From Lentzea sp. NBRC 102530 (GTDB taxonomy: Bacteria; Actinomycetota; Actinomycetes; Mycobacteriales; Pseudonocardiaceae): a DNA stretch of 64,000 bases. Made by a program: the position numbers and the translations under genes. Numbering within the stretch: position 1 is the stretch's first letter; each line of letters opens with the position of its first letter. The notes below the pieces were generated by a model. The model was given only the letters and a program-made list of their open reading frames with translations. It did not search any database and was not told the DNA's origin. Shown here in pieces: positions 24,723-33,179 of this stretch. The stretch is taken from contig NZ_BSTF01000002.1 in NCBI RefSeq assembly GCF_030269365.1, forward strand, positions 682,001-746,000. The letters run 5' to 3'.

Positions 24723-26926
24723 GACCACGTCCTCGGGCGAATCGTGTTGGCCAGGTCGATGAGAATGCCGTGCTCGTCCTCGTTGCGGGCCTGTCCGGCC
24801 AGGCCGCGGTACGACTCCTCGAGCAACCGCCGCAGTCCGTCCGCGCTGGGCACGGCGCCGAAGACGTCGGCGGCGTCGAACCGGGTGCCGGGTTCGCCGA
24901 CGAGCGGCAGCGCGGCCTCCCGCAGGATCGTGACGAGCCGGTTGCGCCCGTCGGTGTCGAGGTAGAGCGACGGCAGGCGTTCGGCCGCCTCGCCCAGGTC
25001 GCCGACCGCCGGGGTACCCGACGCCAGCCGTCCACAAAGGATGATCACGGCCGCGACGGCGGCGGCGTCGAAGTGCCGGGACACCTTGGGCACCTCGTCG
25101 AGCACGGCCACCGCGCCCGCCCGGTCGCCCTCGGCCAGCCTGATCCTGGTCAGCCCGAACGCGGCGCTGCCCTGCGACCGGTCCCGGCGCCAGACCGCCT
25201 CGTAGAGCCGCCGGGCCCGGTCGAGTTCGCCCTCGTGCTCGGCGCAGAAGCCGAGCGCGAGCTTCGGTGCCTCCTCGCCGGGCAGCGCGTCGTAGACGGC
25301 GGTGAACTCCAGCCGGGCCTGGCCGACCTCGTCCCTGGCGAGCGCGATCAGCCCGCGGTGCCACGCGATCCGCCAGTCGCCGGCCTCGCGCCCGGCCGCG
25401 CGCAGGCTGTCCGCGGCGAGGTCGAGCCGTCCGATCTCGATCTCCGCCCGGCAGCGGGCGAACCAGCTCTCCGCGGTGTCGAGGTCCGCGGTCGTCAGCT
25501 TGTCCAGCAACCGCAGGGCGGTCGGCTCGCCGATGACGGCGAGGTACTCGGCGGCGTCGTCACCGGGATCGACCCGCGGCACCGGCAGCCCGATCGCGAC
25601 CTCGGCGGCACCCGGCCGTCCGTCCGGCAGCGGCACGCCGGTGCCGCTGTACCGGTCGGGCCTGGTCCACCGGTGCAACGGGGGCACGTCGCCGAGTCCT
25701 GAGTCGAGCAGCGCGGCCGTCGGTGCGAAGACGGTCGACGGATCGGGCCGGGCGACGCCGTCGCGCAGGGACGCGATCTCGCGCCGCACCCCCTTGAGCT
25801 GCTCGGCCATCTGGGCCGCCGAGTCGAAGCGCTGGTCGGGGTCCTCGTGCCGGGCCCTGGCGATCAGCCGGCGGAACGACTCCAGGCCGAGCGCGAGGTG
25901 CTCGTCGGTCGCGCCCGTCTGCTGGTCCAGCCAGTCGGTCGTGCCGGTGTAGAGCCGTTCCAGCGTGACGCCCACGGTGTGGATGTCGGACTGCACGGTC
26001 AGGCCGCGGGCCTGGAACTCCGCCTCGTCGACCTCGAAGGGCTTGGTGCCGATCCGGCTGCTCTCGCGGTCGTCGGCCTTGCGCACCGCGCCCAGGTCGA
26101 TGACCTTGACCCGGTCCTCCTCGCCGCGGTGCCCCGGCCGGACGATCACGTTGTCCGGCTTCATGTCGCAGTAGAGGTAGCCGCGCCGGTGCAGGTACTC
26201 CATCGCCTCCAGCACCTGCAGCACGCAGAAGATGACGTGCTCGACCCGCAACGGCTCGGTGCCGAGCGCGCGTTGCCGGGTGGCCTCGCGCAACGTCAGC
26301 CCGTCGACGTACTCCATGACGATGTACTCGCGCTGCTTGCCCGCGCTGTCGGGGTGGGCGACGAAGTTGAGGATCCGCACGATGTTCTTGTGGTCCATCA
26401 TCGTCATGGCGCGCCGCTCCGCCGTCGCGAGCGCGGCGTAGCGCAGGTCGATCAGTCCTTTGAGGACGACCAGGTTGTCGTCCAGTCGGCGGTCCCGCGC
26501 CAGGTACACCCAGCCGAGCCCGCCGCGCGCGAAGCAGCCGATCACCTCGTACTGGCCGTCGACCAGGTCACCCTCGTGCAGGTTCGGCACGAACGAGTAC
26601 GGGTGCCCGCAGGCGGGGCAGAACCCCTCGCTGATGGCGGGCTGACCCGCGTAACTGCGGCCGACCGGCGCCCCGCAGTTCTCGCCGGGGCACTTGCGGC
26701 TCTCTTCGGGAACGTCGGTGTCGTTGAGGATCCGGCTCGACGGGTCGGGGAACTCGAACACCGGCAACGCGAGCGGATCACCGCTCGAGTGGCTCAGGAC
26801 GGAGGTGGCCGGCACCGCGGTCACCTCCGCGAGGGCCTCGTCGGACAACGGCCGCAGCCAGCACGTGCCGCAGAAACCCGTGGCCCGCACCGTTCCGGTG
26901 CACCCCGGCCGGTTGCACGCCGTCAC
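24719..26926 (-). CDS. pknG: PknG-like serine/threonine protein kinase
   Basis: 735 aa from a GTG start overlapping the upstream stop. An N-terminal zinc ribbon (Cys4, Cys9, Cys19, Cys22) is followed by the rubredoxin-like ribbon known in PknG (Cys79, Cys84, Cys103, Cys106). The kinase domain then runs roughly 125-390. Lys156 (VVLKG) is the ATP-binding lysine, YCDMKPDN (Asp254, Lys256, Asn259) is the catalytic loop, and VIDLGAV replaces DFG. The C-terminal third is a TPR-like helical region. Mycobacterial PknG phosphorylates GarA to control 2-oxoglutarate metabolism. There is no transmembrane segment; the sensing components are presumably the operon's membrane and lipoprotein genes. Confidence 0.93.
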   Translation of the reverse strand: MTACNRPGCTGTVRATGFCGTCWLRPLSDEALAEVTAVPATSVLSHSSGDPLALPVFEFPDPSSRILNDTDVPEESRKCPGENCGAPVGRSYAGQPAISEGFCPACGHPYSFVPNLHEGDLVDGQYEVIGCFARGGLGWVYLARDRRLDDNLVVLKGLIDLRYAALATAERRAMTMMDHKNIVRILNFVAHPDSAGKQREYIVMEYVDGLTLREATRQRALGTEPLRVEHVIFCVLQVLEAMEYLHRRGYLYCDMKPDNVIVRPGHRGEEDRVKVIDLGAVRKADDRESSRIGTKPFEVDEAEFQARGLTVQSDIHTVGVTLERLYTGTTDWLDQQTGATDEHLALGLESFRRLIARARHEDPDQRFDSAAQMAEQLKGVRREIASLRDGVARPDPSTVFAPTAALLDSGLGDVPPLHRWTRPDRYSGTGVPLPDGRPGAAEVAIGLPVPRVDPGDDAAEYLAVIGEPTALRLLDKLTTADLDTAESWFARCRAEIEIGRLDLAADSLRAAGREAGDWRIAWHRGLIALARDEVGQARLEFTAVYDALPGEEAPKLALGFCAEHEGELDRARRLYEAVWRRDRSQGSAAFGLTRIRLAEGDRAGAVAVLDEVPKVSRHFDAAAVAAVIILCGRLASGTPAVGDLGEAAERLPSLYLDTDGRNRLVTILREAALPLVGEPGTRFDAADVFGAVPSADGLRRLLEESYRGLAGQARNEDEHGILIDLANTIRPRTWS

Positions 26927-28524
26927 CGCCGCTCCCTCCCCGCGTCGCCGAGCGCCCGCCGGACCGCGGCCCCGTACCCGCGCACCGCCTCCTCGGCGAG
27001 CGCGAGGTCGTCGAGCCCGCGTCCCAGCAGGTCGTGCGCCCGCCGGTACAGCCCCGCCAGCCCGGTGTCCTCGACGAGACCACCGCCGTCGGCCTTCGCC
27101 TGGTAGGCGTCGAGCAGCCCACCCGCCTCCCGCCGACGTTCCAGCAACTCCTCCACCACCCGCGCCGCACGCCCGGTGCGCCTCAACGCCCGCGCGAGCG
27201 AGACCTCGGTCTCCTCCAGCAACGGCCGCACCGAGTGCGCGTCCGGCCGTCCGAGGGCGGCCCGCAGCCGCACCAGACGCATCCGCAGCCCGGCCGCGCG
27301 ATGATCGACCTCACGGTGGTGGCGGTCGAGCAGTTCCTCCTGCGCCGCAAGCACCTTGATCTCGTCCGCGAGCCGGTCCAGCCGCGCGGTGAGCGACCCG
27401 AGCTCCCACGACCGCGCCGCCGTGAGGCTCGGCGACGACTCGCGCCGGAAGCCGAGCACCACCCGCGACCCCTGCTCGACGAGAGGCTTCAGGACCTCCT
27501 GCAACAACACCTCGGGCTGTTCGGCGTCGTCCACCCCGTCGACCACGACGGTCATCGGCGGTGTCCCCGCCCGCACCTGCTCACTGGGAGTGCTGCTCTC
27601 GTCGGCCCCCACCCCGGCGCGGTCGATGATCCGCCGCGACACCTGGTCGGCGGTCCGGCTCGACGCGTCCACCGCGAGGTCGACGCTTCCGACCGAGGGC
27701 ACCGTCCCCTCCGGCGCGCCGTTCGTCTCCGGCCGCGACTCCACCGCCGACAGCCCGACGGCGCGGTGCAACACCTCGCGATCACGGCCCACCAGCACCA
27801 TCACCACGTCGCGCGAGTGGTGCCGATCGAGCCACCCGGCCAGCGCCCGAGCCAGCCCGACCTGCTCGACGTGCGCGTCGGGCGTGCCGGTGAACCCGTC
27901 GTCGAGCGGCGCACCCCCGACGGCCCACCGCGCCACCCCGGGCAGGTGCACCAGGATCGTCTCCACGGGGATCATCCAGGCCAGGTGCGCGATGTCGTTG
28001 GCGAACTCGCCGACCACGATCCCGATCACCGCCCGCGACCCGTCCGCGTCGTCCACCACGCCCGCCCCGCTGAACCCGCTGGTCACCGGAAACTCGTTCG
28101 CGGAGTCGCGGTTGAGCTGCACCCACTCGTGCCCGGGCCCGCCCCGCCCGGCGAGCCGCGCCAGCACCGACACACCGTCGTGCACCCGCCGGGGAAACCC
28201 GACCGTGCGCACCACGAGGTTCCTGGGCAACGCGGTCCGGCGCAGCAGCGCACCGGCACCGTCCACGGGCCCCGCCAGGTCCAGCAAGGCGACGTCACCC
28301 CGGCGGTCCTCGAGTGGCGGCACGAAGTGCTCGTCCGCCACGTCGGCGCGCACGGCGGGCCCGCGCATCCGGTCGACGAACACGTGGTCAGCACCCGCGG
28401 GCACCACGTGCGCGCAGGTCAGCACATGCGTCTCACCGAGCAGCACACCCGCGCCGAGGACGCCGCCGTCGGCGTCGAGCACGCGCACCCGCCACGGCTC
28501 GTCGTCGGGCATGTGATCGGCCAC
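26923..28524 (-). CDS. Trypsin-like serine protease with C-terminal coiled coil
   Basis: 533 aa, first gene of the operon, from GTG 28524 (ATG at 28512 possible). Residues 1-210 form a trypsin-like fold with a complete triad: His39 (TCAHVV), Asp77 (RGDVALLDL) and Ser152 (SGFSGAG). There is no signal peptide, so the protease acts inside the cell. The middle region (residues 215-350) is an alpha/beta segment possibly for protein binding, and residues 370-530 are strongly helical and charged, probably coiled coil. Trypsin-like proteins of this kind occur in actinobacterial signalling or conflict modules with Trypco domains. Its GTGA overlap couples it to the kinase gene. Confidence 0.85.
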   Translation of the reverse strand: MADHMPDDEPWRVRVLDADGGVLGAGVLLGETHVLTCAHVVPAGADHVFVDRMRGPAVRADVADEHFVPPLEDRRGDVALLDLAGPVDGAGALLRRTALPRNLVVRTVGFPRRVHDGVSVLARLAGRGGPGHEWVQLNRDSANEFPVTSGFSGAGVVDDADGSRAVIGIVVGEFANDIAHLAWMIPVETILVHLPGVARWAVGGAPLDDGFTGTPDAHVEQVGLARALAGWLDRHHSRDVVMVLVGRDREVLHRAVGLSAVESRPETNGAPEGTVPSVGSVDLAVDASSRTADQVSRRIIDRAGVGADESSTPSEQVRAGTPPMTVVVDGVDDAEQPEVLLQEVLKPLVEQGSRVVLGFRRESSPSLTAARSWELGSLTARLDRLADEIKVLAAQEELLDRHHREVDHRAAGLRMRLVRLRAALGRPDAHSVRPLLEETEVSLARALRRTGRAARVVEELLERRREAGGLLDAYQAKADGGGLVEDTGLAGLYRRAHDLLGRGLDDLALAEEAVRGYGAAVRRALGDAGRERR

Positions 28525-28639
28525 GCGGCCGACACTATGGCGGATTTTGGGACGTTCGGGGCCGTTTGGTCGTCAATCGCTCGTATGGACCAAAGACGCG
28601 GCCGGGCGCCGCCGGATGGAATTTTCCCTGCTCTGCCCA

Positions 28640-28812
28640 GTCGTGGGACATCGTGACGACGATCTTGCCGATGTGGTTGCCCGCCTCCACGTACCGGTGC
28701 GTGCCGACGATCTCGGCGAGGTCGGAGGTGTGGTCCGCGGTCGGCCTGGACAAACCGGAGGCGAGCCCGGCGTTGATGAACGCCACGGCGCGGCGCAGCC
28801 GCGTCGGGCGAC
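28640..28812 (-). pseudogene. C-terminal remnant of a zinc-type/quinone oxidoreductase
   Basis: On the minus strand, after an in-frame stop, the frame reads PTRLRRAVAFINAGLASG and later HRYVEAGNHIGKIVVTM, which is the C-terminal end of MDR quinone oxidoreductases (AxINAG ... HRYxExGxxxGKIVV). The N-terminal domain and cofactor site are missing. It lies in the otherwise gene-free 340 bp between the protease gene and a small membrane protein gene. Confidence 0.65.
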
Positions 28813-28864
28813 GTTCGCACTACGACCGCGATCGAGCCTCCGGCGGTCGGTAGCCTTCCCGGTC

Positions 28865-29050
28865 ATGAGCAGAAAACTGCTGGTCGGGCTCGGAGTCGTG
28901 CTGCTGGTCGTCGGCGGGGTGTGGACCGCCCAGGGGCTGGGTCACCTCGAGGGCAGCTTCATGACGGGGCAGCGGCTGTGGACGACGATCGGGTTGCTGT
29001 GCGCCAGTGCCGGCGTCATGATGCTCATTCCGTGGCCCAAGAAGAAGTGA
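28865..29050 (+). CDS. Small two-helix membrane protein
   Basis: 61 aa with two membrane helices (LLVGLGVVLLVVGGVWTAQG and TTIGLLCASAGVMMLIPW) and a basic C-terminal end (PKKK). This arrangement is common in actinobacteria, where small hypothetical membrane proteins have it; function is unknown. It starts with ATG 28865. Confidence 0.65.
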   Translation: MSRKLLVGLGVVLLVVGGVWTAQGLGHLEGSFMTGQRLWTTIGLLCASAGVMMLIPWPKKK

Positions 29051-29110
29051 CGGAGCGTGCGCCGTCAATCACTGAACCGGCTGTTCTGTGAATGACGGGC
29101 CAATCTGTGA

Positions 29111-30058
29111 ATGAACGTCTTCGTCTTCGGCGCGTATCTAGTCGAAGAACGGAACGCACGTTTTGTGTCATGGATTGTCCGACGCCGGGGAGCGCCATTG
29201 CCCAGCCCAGCCGACTCCGCCGCTCCCGAGGCGGGAATCGTCCGCCGCTTCTGGTGGCGCACCAGCCAGCCCGCGCGGCTCGCGATCGGATGCCTCGGCG
29301 TCGTCACGGCGCTGGCCGCCACCGGCGCGGTCGCGTTCAGCGGTGACGACCTCTCGCGAAGCCGGGGTGACGGCGCGCACGAGGCGAGCGGGTTCCGGGG
29401 TGACGCCGTTCAGGTGACCGTGAGCTCGGTGTCCGAGGTCGACCTCTTCGAGGGCGCGGAGCCCGTCAGCGGTCGTGTCGTGCGCGCTCGCGTCGCCGGG
29501 GTGCGGGCGCTGCCGGACTGCTGGGTGTCGCAGTCCCGCGCCGCCGCCCAGGACCTGTTGCTGGGCAAGGACGTGCGACTGGTGGTGAAGCGCGAGGACG
29601 GGGGCGATCGGATCCTGGTCGACGTCGAACTGCCGGGCGGGGCGGACTACGCGCGGACCGTGGTGAGCGGCGGCGCGGTGCAGGCCGACCTGGCGGCGCG
29701 CGGCGACCTGGCGGACGACGAGTCCGCCGCCCGGCTGGGGCGCCTCGGCCTGTGGGCGGCGGGTTGCGTGCCCGGCGCGGTGACGACGACCGTCTCCACC
29801 GCGCCGACGTCCTCCTCCGTGCCGAGCGCACCTCCTGCGACGACGACCACGACCGAACCTTCCCCCGTTCCGCCACCACCTCCGCCGCCGCCCGCGCCCA
29901 CGACCACCGAGCCGGCGCCGCCGGACGAGGAGTGGGACGACTTCCGGCTGGGCAAGCCGTGCCTGTTCGAGGGCGCGCGGAGGACGACCAGGGACGGCTA
30001 CGAGATCGTCTGCTCCCGCAACGGCAGGAACCAGCTGAGGTGGCGTCGTGCGGACTGA
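29111..30058 (+). CDS. Membrane-anchored protein with thermonuclease-like domain
   Basis: 315 aa from ATG 29111; a GTG at 29165 (residue 19) is an alternative start. A membrane segment (LAIGCLGVVTALAATGAVAF) is followed by an SNase-like beta region (VQVTVSSVSEVDLFEG; CWVSQSRAAAQDLLLGKDV; DYARTVVSGGAV). A Pro/Thr/Glu-rich linker precedes a small C-terminal domain with two cysteines (GKPCLFEGARRTT, EIVCSRNG). The catalytic residues of staphylococcal nuclease are not obvious, so it may only share the fold. It overlaps the next gene by 11 nt. Function unknown. Confidence 0.6.
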   Translation: MNVFVFGAYLVEERNARFVSWIVRRRGAPLPSPADSAAPEAGIVRRFWWRTSQPARLAIGCLGVVTALAATGAVAFSGDDLSRSRGDGAHEASGFRGDAVQVTVSSVSEVDLFEGAEPVSGRVVRARVAGVRALPDCWVSQSRAAAQDLLLGKDVRLVVKREDGGDRILVDVELPGGADYARTVVSGGAVQADLAARGDLADDESAARLGRLGLWAAGCVPGAVTTTVSTAPTSSSVPSAPPATTTTTEPSPVPPPPPPPPAPTTTEPAPPDEEWDDFRLGKPCLFEGARRTTRDGYEIVCSRNGRNQLRWRRAD

Positions 30059-30563
30059 GGACGAGGTCGACCTGTTCAGCAAGGCCGATCCCGCCGGCGG
30101 GACGGGGCCCGGTCTCGCGGACGGTGCCGCCCCGCGAGGCCTGACGCCCGGTGGCTGGGTCCGCACGACGGGCTGGCTCCAGGTCGGCCACCACCCGGTG
30201 AGCTCGGTGCTCGTCGCCGCGCTGGTGGGCCTGCTGGGAGCCGTCGTGGTCGCGGCCGCCCTCGTGCGCACCCACCCCGTCGCCGCCGGAGTCCTCGTGC
30301 TCCTGACGCCGGTGGCGTGCGGCGGCGCGTGGTGGGTGTTCACCACCCGGCTCAAGCCCGCGTCCCCGGCGCGCAACGTCGGGACCGTGCCGGCGAACGA
30401 GCTGTCGCCGGGAGATCACGTCCGCCTGCACGGCTCGATCGGACCGGTCGGCCAGGTGGTGGCGGTGGTGGCCGGCGAGGAGGTCCAGGTGGACTTCCGC
30501 GGCGGCATCCGCCGGACGTGGCCCGGTGACCGGGCGGTGCACGTCGTGCAGCTGCTCGGCTGA
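30048..30563 (+). CDS. Membrane protein with C-terminal SH3/KOW-like domain
   Basis: 171 aa from a GTG start inside the end of the previous gene, so the two are probably co-translated. Two hydrophobic segments (VLVAALVGLLGAVVVAAALV; AAGVLVLLTPVACGGAWWVF) are followed by a short beta domain (LSPGDHVRLHGSIGPVGQVV, EEVQVDFRGGIRRTW) like KOW/NfeD-type barrels. Its function is not known. Confidence 0.6.
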   Translation: MRTEDEVDLFSKADPAGGTGPGLADGAAPRGLTPGGWVRTTGWLQVGHHPVSSVLVAALVGLLGAVVVAAALVRTHPVAAGVLVLLTPVACGGAWWVFTTRLKPASPARNVGTVPANELSPGDHVRLHGSIGPVGQVVAVVAGEEVQVDFRGGIRRTWPGDRAVHVVQLLG

Positions 30564-30784
30564 GGAGCCGATTCGGAACCGCGCCGTTCACCAGCATGAT
30601 CACCGTGTGTCGAGGTGAAACGCGTTCAATTGTGTCCCAAAGTAGTTGGAAATCGGTGTTTGAAATTAATCGACGCCGTTGAGCTGCCTATTTGAAATAA
30701 CTCCCACTTTCGAGTGAACCGGCCTGTCTGGGGTGCCGAATACCTCGATGTACAGGTGCTGATTCGACGAGAGGGGGTGATTAC
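30564..30784 (+). promoter_or_regulatory. AT-rich upstream region of secreted-protein gene
   Basis: This 221-bp region is clearly less GC-rich than its surroundings, notably 30620-30720. It contains two copies of TTTGAAAT (30659-30666 and 30690-30697) and a CACT-TTCG-AGTG dyad further on, then the ribosome binding site GAGAGGGGG 9 nt before the ATG. It is probably the promoter region; no exact -35/-10 pair is convincing. Confidence 0.45.
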
Positions 30785-31576
30785 ATGAAGTCGACATGCT
30801 CCAGGATGATTCGGCGGACGCTCGGCGTGGCCGGGTTCCTGATCGGATTCGGTCTCCTGTCCGCGGGAGTCGCGAGTGCCGACGAGGGCGATTCACCCGG
30901 TCTGCTGGGCGGGGTCGCGGACCTCGTCGCACCGGTGACCGACACGGTCGCGCCGGTCGTCCGGGACGTCACGGCGGTCGCGGACCCGGTGGTGCGGCCC
31001 GTGCTGGCGGTCACCGAGCCGGTGACCGACCCGGTGCTGGCTCCGCTGGCGCCCGCCGTGGACACCGTCACGAAGGCCGCGGGGCCGGTCCTGGACCCGC
31101 TCCATCCCGTCACGGCGCCGCTGCTCGCCCCCGTGGCGGACGCGGTGCAGGACGTGCCGGTGGTGCGTCAGGTCGTGGAACCGTTGGTGGTCAAGCCTTC
31201 CGCTGCGGCGGAGGTGGCTCCGCCGCCGGTCGCCGCGCCAGTGGTGGCAGAGGCTCCCGCGGCCCCCGCGGTCGAGACGCGCTCTCCAGCGCCGATCGGC
31301 CGGGTCGCGGCGATACCTGCCCCGCAGCCGCACGAGGTTCTCGCACCTGACGTGGCGCCACCCGTTGAGGCGCCGCACCAGCAGTCGCCGGAGATGCCGT
31401 TCGCCCTGCCGGGCGCGACGGGCTCGGCGTCGTCGAGCGGATCGGCCGGACAGACCGTCTCGGACCTCCCCGCCGTGCGAGGGGACCGGTCGGGCAGCCG
31501 ATCGCTCCTGGTGGTCGCGGATCACCAGATTCACGGGTCGTGGTGCTATTACTACGGCCGCAATCATCCGAGTTGA
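30785..31576 (+). CDS. Secreted Val/Pro/Ala-rich low-complexity protein
   Basis: 263 aa with a Sec signal peptide (cleavage near SAGVASA-DE). The mature part begins with EGDSPGLLGGVADLVAPV and continues with degenerate repeats of the type PVTDTVAPVVRD / PVVRPVLAVTEP (residues ~45-130), then a Pro/Ala-rich stretch and a C-terminal WCYYYGRNH. The LLGGVxDxV motif after the signal peptide recurs in the next gene. No enzyme domain is seen. A cell-surface or structural role is likely but unproven. Confidence 0.6.
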   Translation: MKSTCSRMIRRTLGVAGFLIGFGLLSAGVASADEGDSPGLLGGVADLVAPVTDTVAPVVRDVTAVADPVVRPVLAVTEPVTDPVLAPLAPAVDTVTKAAGPVLDPLHPVTAPLLAPVADAVQDVPVVRQVVEPLVVKPSAAAEVAPPPVAAPVVAEAPAAPAVETRSPAPIGRVAAIPAPQPHEVLAPDVAPPVEAPHQQSPEMPFALPGATGSASSSGSAGQTVSDLPAVRGDRSGSRSLLVVADHQIHGSWCYYYGRNHPS

Positions 31577-31635
31577 CCACTCCTGCCAGCCAAGCCGACC
31601 AGATCACCCAAGCTTGATTGACAGGAAGAGTCGAC

Positions 31636-33168
31636 ATGCACAGCTATGTGAAACGCGGCCTGTTGGCCGCAGCGTTCTCGGGAGGATTCCTCCTGGCCGG
31701 AACGGCGATGGCGAGCGCTGACACGGGCGGCAACGGCCTGCTCGGTGGCGTCGGCGACGTCGTGCACTCGGTCGTGAACGGTGGCAACGGCGGCGATTCG
31801 GGCGACGGCGGCAACGCCACCAGCTCGAACAACGCCACGTCCGGCAACTCGGGCAACTCCGGGAACTCGGGTGACACCGGCGGCAACAGCGCCTACGGCG
31901 TCTGCGTGCTCGCGGAATGCCACACGAACGTCAGCTCGGGTGACTCCGGTGACACGGGTGCCACGGGCTCGACCGGTGACGCCTCCAACCACAGCACCAC
32001 GGTGGGCGGCAACTCCGGTACGGCGGGCAACGGTGGCGACGCCACCGCGGCCGGCCGTTCCCAGAACGCGGACGCGACCGCGGGCAACGGCGGCGACTCG
32101 GGCGACGGCGGCGACGCCACCAGCTCGAACACCGCGCGGTCGGGCAACTCCGGGAACTCGGGCAACTCGGGTGACACCGGCGGCAACAGCGCCTACGGCG
32201 TCTGCGTGCTCGCGGAATGCCACACGAACGTCAGCTCGGGTGACTCCGGTGACACGGGTGCCACGGGCTCGACCGGTGACGCCTCCAACCACAGCACCAC
32301 CGTGGGTGGGAACTCCGGTCCCGCCGGTGACGGAGGCGACGCGGCGGTCCTGACCAAGGACCAGAAGTGGGGCCACCACGGCAAGTCCGGCTCCACCGAG
32401 GCGACCGCGGGCAACGGCGGGAACTCGGGTGACGGCGGCAACGCCACCAGCTCGAACAACGCCACGACCGGCAACTCGGGCGACTCCGGGAACTCGGGCG
32501 ACACCGGCGGCAACAAGGCCGTCGTGCGCACCATCGGCCAGGACAAGGGTCACGGGAAGTCGTGGCACAGCAGCAAGTCCTGGACCACCGTCACGTCCGG
32601 CGACTCGGGCGACACGGGTGCCACCGGCTCGACCGGTGACGCGTGGAACCACAGCGCCACCAAGGGCGGCACCTCCGGCCCGGCCGGTGACGGCGGCGAC
32701 GCGTGGGCGATGACCGAAGGCCAGAAGTGGGGCCACCACGGCAAGTCCGGCTCCACCGAGGCGACCGCGGGCAACGGCGGGAACTCGGGTGACGGCGGCA
32801 ACGCCACCAGCTCGAACAACGCCACGACCGGCAACTCGGGCGACTCCGGGAACTCGGGCGACACCGGCGGCAACTCCGCGGTCGTGAAGACCGAGAACAA
32901 GAAGTCGCACGACCACCGCGGCGACGAGTGCCACGGCTGGAAGCACCACAACTGGAAGCACGACGGCGGGAAGCACAGCCGGCAGAACCACGGCACCAAG
33001 TCCTGGACCGAGGTCACCTCGGGCGACTCCGGTGACACCGGTGCCACGGGTCCGACCGGCGACGCGTCCAACCACAGCAACACGGTCGGTGGCCACTCCG
33101 GTCCGGCGGGCGACGGCGGCGACGCCGCGTCCTGGACCCACGGGAAGAAGCACTCCATGAAGGCGTGA
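31636..33168 (+). CDS. Secreted collagen-like repeat protein with His/Lys-rich inserts
   Basis: 510 aa from ATG 31636 (AGGAAG upstream). After a signal peptide (FSGGFLLAGTAMASA) comes NGLLGGVGDVV and then Gly-rich triplet repeats (GNSGDTGGN, SGDSGDTGATG). Two large nearly identical DNA repeats lie at 31870-31999 and 32170-32299 (300-bp period), and another pair at 32364-32514 and 32724-32874 (360-bp period). Segments rich in His, Lys and Trp (for example DHRGDECHGWKHHNWKHDGG) interrupt the repeats and could bind metals; CVLAEC occurs in two copies. It resembles cell-surface structural proteins. Confidence 0.65.
   Translation: MHSYVKRGLLAAAFSGGFLLAGTAMASADTGGNGLLGGVGDVVHSVVNGGNGGDSGDGGNATSSNNATSGNSGNSGNSGDTGGNSAYGVCVLAECHTNVSSGDSGDTGATGSTGDASNHSTTVGGNSGTAGNGGDATAAGRSQNADATAGNGGDSGDGGDATSSNTARSGNSGNSGNSGDTGGNSAYGVCVLAECHTNVSSGDSGDTGATGSTGDASNHSTTVGGNSGPAGDGGDAAVLTKDQKWGHHGKSGSTEATAGNGGNSGDGGNATSSNNATTGNSGDSGNSGDTGGNKAVVRTIGQDKGHGKSWHSSKSWTTVTSGDSGDTGATGSTGDAWNHSATKGGTSGPAGDGGDAWAMTEGQKWGHHGKSGSTEATAGNGGNSGDGGNATSSNNATTGNSGDSGNSGDTGGNSAVVKTENKKSHDHRGDECHGWKHHNWKHDGGKHSRQNHGTKSWTEVTSGDSGDTGATGPTGDASNHSNTVGGHSGPAGDGGDAASWTHGKKHSMKA
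31870..32299 (+). repeat. 300-bp-period direct repeat within collagen-like gene
   Basis: Two blocks of about 130 bp (31870-31999 and 32170-32299), containing the Cys segment CVLAEC, are almost identical. Spacing is 300 bp, so 100 codons. This indicates recent duplication or gene conversion. Confidence 0.75.
32364..32874 (+). repeat. 360-bp-period direct repeat within collagen-like gene
   Basis: Two blocks of about 150 bp (32364-32514 and 32724-32874) with identical sequence starting AAGTGGGGCCACCACGGC. Period 360 bp (120 codons). Confidence 0.75.
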
Positions 33169-33179
33169 CCACGAGGTGA

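Noticed and set aside
23280..25364. 694-aa reading of the VWA gene
   Set aside because: The first 214 codons are antisense-like shadow of the kinase gene; ATG 24722 overlapping the kinase stop fits better.
31780..33160. Collagen-gene repeats as a mobile or CRISPR element
   Set aside because: Repeats are in frame and multiples of 3; they encode Gly-rich triplets, with no inverted ends or transposase.
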